In this document: positions 21,569 to 22,016 of the stretch, in pieces
Layout: every line of letters starts with the position of its first letter
Position numbering within the stretch: the first letter of the stretch is position 1
Origin: JANPJV01 sp031425695
GTDB lineage: Bacteria > Pseudomonadota > Gammaproteobacteria > Xanthomonadales > SZUA-5
DNA length: 22,016 nucleotides
NCBI GenBank assembly: GCA_031425695.1
Contig: JANPJV010000059.1
Span: 1 to 22,016, forward strand
Direction: 5' to 3'
Program-made: the position numbers and the translations under genes
Notes under the pieces: model-generated
What the model was told of the DNA's origin: nothing
Database searches by the model: none
The model's input: only the letters and a program-made list of their open reading frames with translations

Positions 21569-21904
21569 ATGCAGATTGAAGTGATCGACCAGCAGCAAAC
21601 CGACCCCACGCGCCTGAGAGCGATGTTCCTGGAGCGCGCGCAGCGTGCTCTTGATCGCCTGGCGCCCGGAATCATGAAGCTGGTCGCCCGTTTTCGTGAC
21701 CTCAACGGTCCCAAGGGTGGCGTGGACCACGCCTGTACCCTGGAAGTCTCGTTGCGCGACGGTAGTGTCTATCGAGCCGAAGCGCGCGCCGAACAATTGA
21801 TCGCCGCCCTTGACAACGCACTCGGGCGACTGGTGCGGCGCATCGACGCTGCCCGCAAACGCACTGTCACCCGGCGCCGCGTCCCGCGCCTCGCGAACGC
21901 CTGA
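21569..21904 (+). CDS. HPF/RaiA-like ribosome-associated protein
   Basis: The 111-residue protein has the beta-alpha-beta-beta-beta-alpha pattern of short hibernation-promoting factors: an opening MQIEVIDQQQ strand, a long first helix, FRDLNGPKGGVDHACTLEVSL, the SVYRAEARAEQLIAALDNALGRLVRRI core, and a basic C-terminal tail. The NGPKGGVD turn marks a subfamily often annotated as HPF/RaiA-type. Family members bind the decoding region of the 30S subunit and silence ribosomes in stress or stationary phase. AAGGAG sits at good spacing before the ATG. A terminator follows, so it is a single-gene unit. It is shorter than long HPF, so dimerisation into 100S particles would need another factor. Confidence 0.75.
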   Translation: MQIEVIDQQQTDPTRLRAMFLERAQRALDRLAPGIMKLVARFRDLNGPKGGVDHACTLEVSLRDGSVYRAEARAEQLIAALDNALGRLVRRIDAARKRTVTRRRVPRLANA

Positions 21905-21927
21905 GCGTCGTACCGTCGCAGGTCTCG

Positions 21928-21958
21928 TCGAGGCGCCGAAGGGCGCCTCGATGCTTTT
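21928..21958 (+). terminator. Rho-independent terminator after the HPF-like gene
   Basis: TCGAGGCGCC and GGCGCCTCGA pair as a perfect 10-bp stem with a GAAG tetraloop, followed by TGC and a TTTT run. It starts 24 bases after the stop codon. This is the clearest terminator in the window. Confidence 0.8.
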
Positions 21959-21978
21959 GGGGAGCGGTGTCCAGGACA

Positions 21979-22016
21979 CAAATTTGGAGTGCGGCGCTCT
22001 GCGCCGCTTTGGATGC
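21979..22016. repeat. REP-like element, second occurrence, cut by the window end
   Basis: CAAATTTGGAGTGC followed by a GCGCTC-TGCGCCGCTTTGG segment matches the left arm of the element at 18046-18078 with about three changes. Its expected inverted partner would lie beyond the window. Confidence 0.75.

Noticed and set aside
1..22016. tRNA, rRNA, integrase, transposase or phage genes
   Set aside because: No cloverleaf-like or rRNA-like sequence and no recombinase motifs were recognised; apart from REP-like palindromes nothing indicates a mobile island.

Overview
This is a GC-rich (roughly 65%) bacterial chromosomal segment with tightly packed genes. The gene families, the density of REP-like palindromes and the LexA/GGDEF/OprP repertoire suggest a gammaproteobacterium near the Lysobacterales (Xanthomonadales), possibly an assembled environmental genome. 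No rRNA or tRNA gene fixes the taxon, so this is an inference. The first ~130 bases are homopolymer runs typical of a bad contig end.

Layout. (1) 133-2739, minus strand: an OprO/OprP-type phosphate porin with a clear three-heptamer Pho box upstream, a secreted Pro/Ala-linker protein, and a PAP2 phosphatase that starts directly at the stop of an AraC-type regulator (2740-3759). (2) 3851-7824, plus strand: a three-gene unit of DUF4331 exported protein, TPR lipoprotein and HupE/UreJ-like membrane protein with a periplasmic EF-hand. It is divergent from the araC gene across a 91-bp gap holding a palindrome. (3) 7857-8362: a REP-like hairpin, then an orphan glutaredoxin-type ArsC with all catalytic residues. 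(4) 8546-9466, minus: an overlapping cassette of a small winged-helix-like protein and two DUF5985 membrane proteins. (5) 9597-12589, minus: an FAD oxidoreductase with a C-terminal membrane anchor, overlapping by ATGA a ligase-like protein whose motif order marks it as a circularly permuted ATP-grasp enzyme. (6) 12776-16816, minus: a BON-domain protein, a small lipoprotein, and a large periplasmic beta-propeller/Y_Y_Y/GGDEF diguanylate cyclase. (7) 16950-20665, minus: tandem REP elements, then MrfB (YprB) exonuclease and MrfA (YprA) helicase homologues. (8) 20713-21904, plus: lexA, divergent from mrfA by 47 bp, then a REP-like hairpin and a small HPF/RaiA-like ribosome-associated protein with its own terminator.

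How the genes fit together. The most coherent systems are the Pho-controlled porin, the DUF4331-TPR-HupE/UreJ unit (uncharacterised, with hints of metal handling), the FAD-oxidoreductase plus permuted ATP-grasp pair (uncharacterised two-enzyme module), and the mrfAB-lexA DNA-damage locus. In the last, GTTC/GAAC half-sites lie between the divergent genes and suggest SOS control of a MrfAB-type excision repair pathway. Three different REP-like palindrome families sit between genes.
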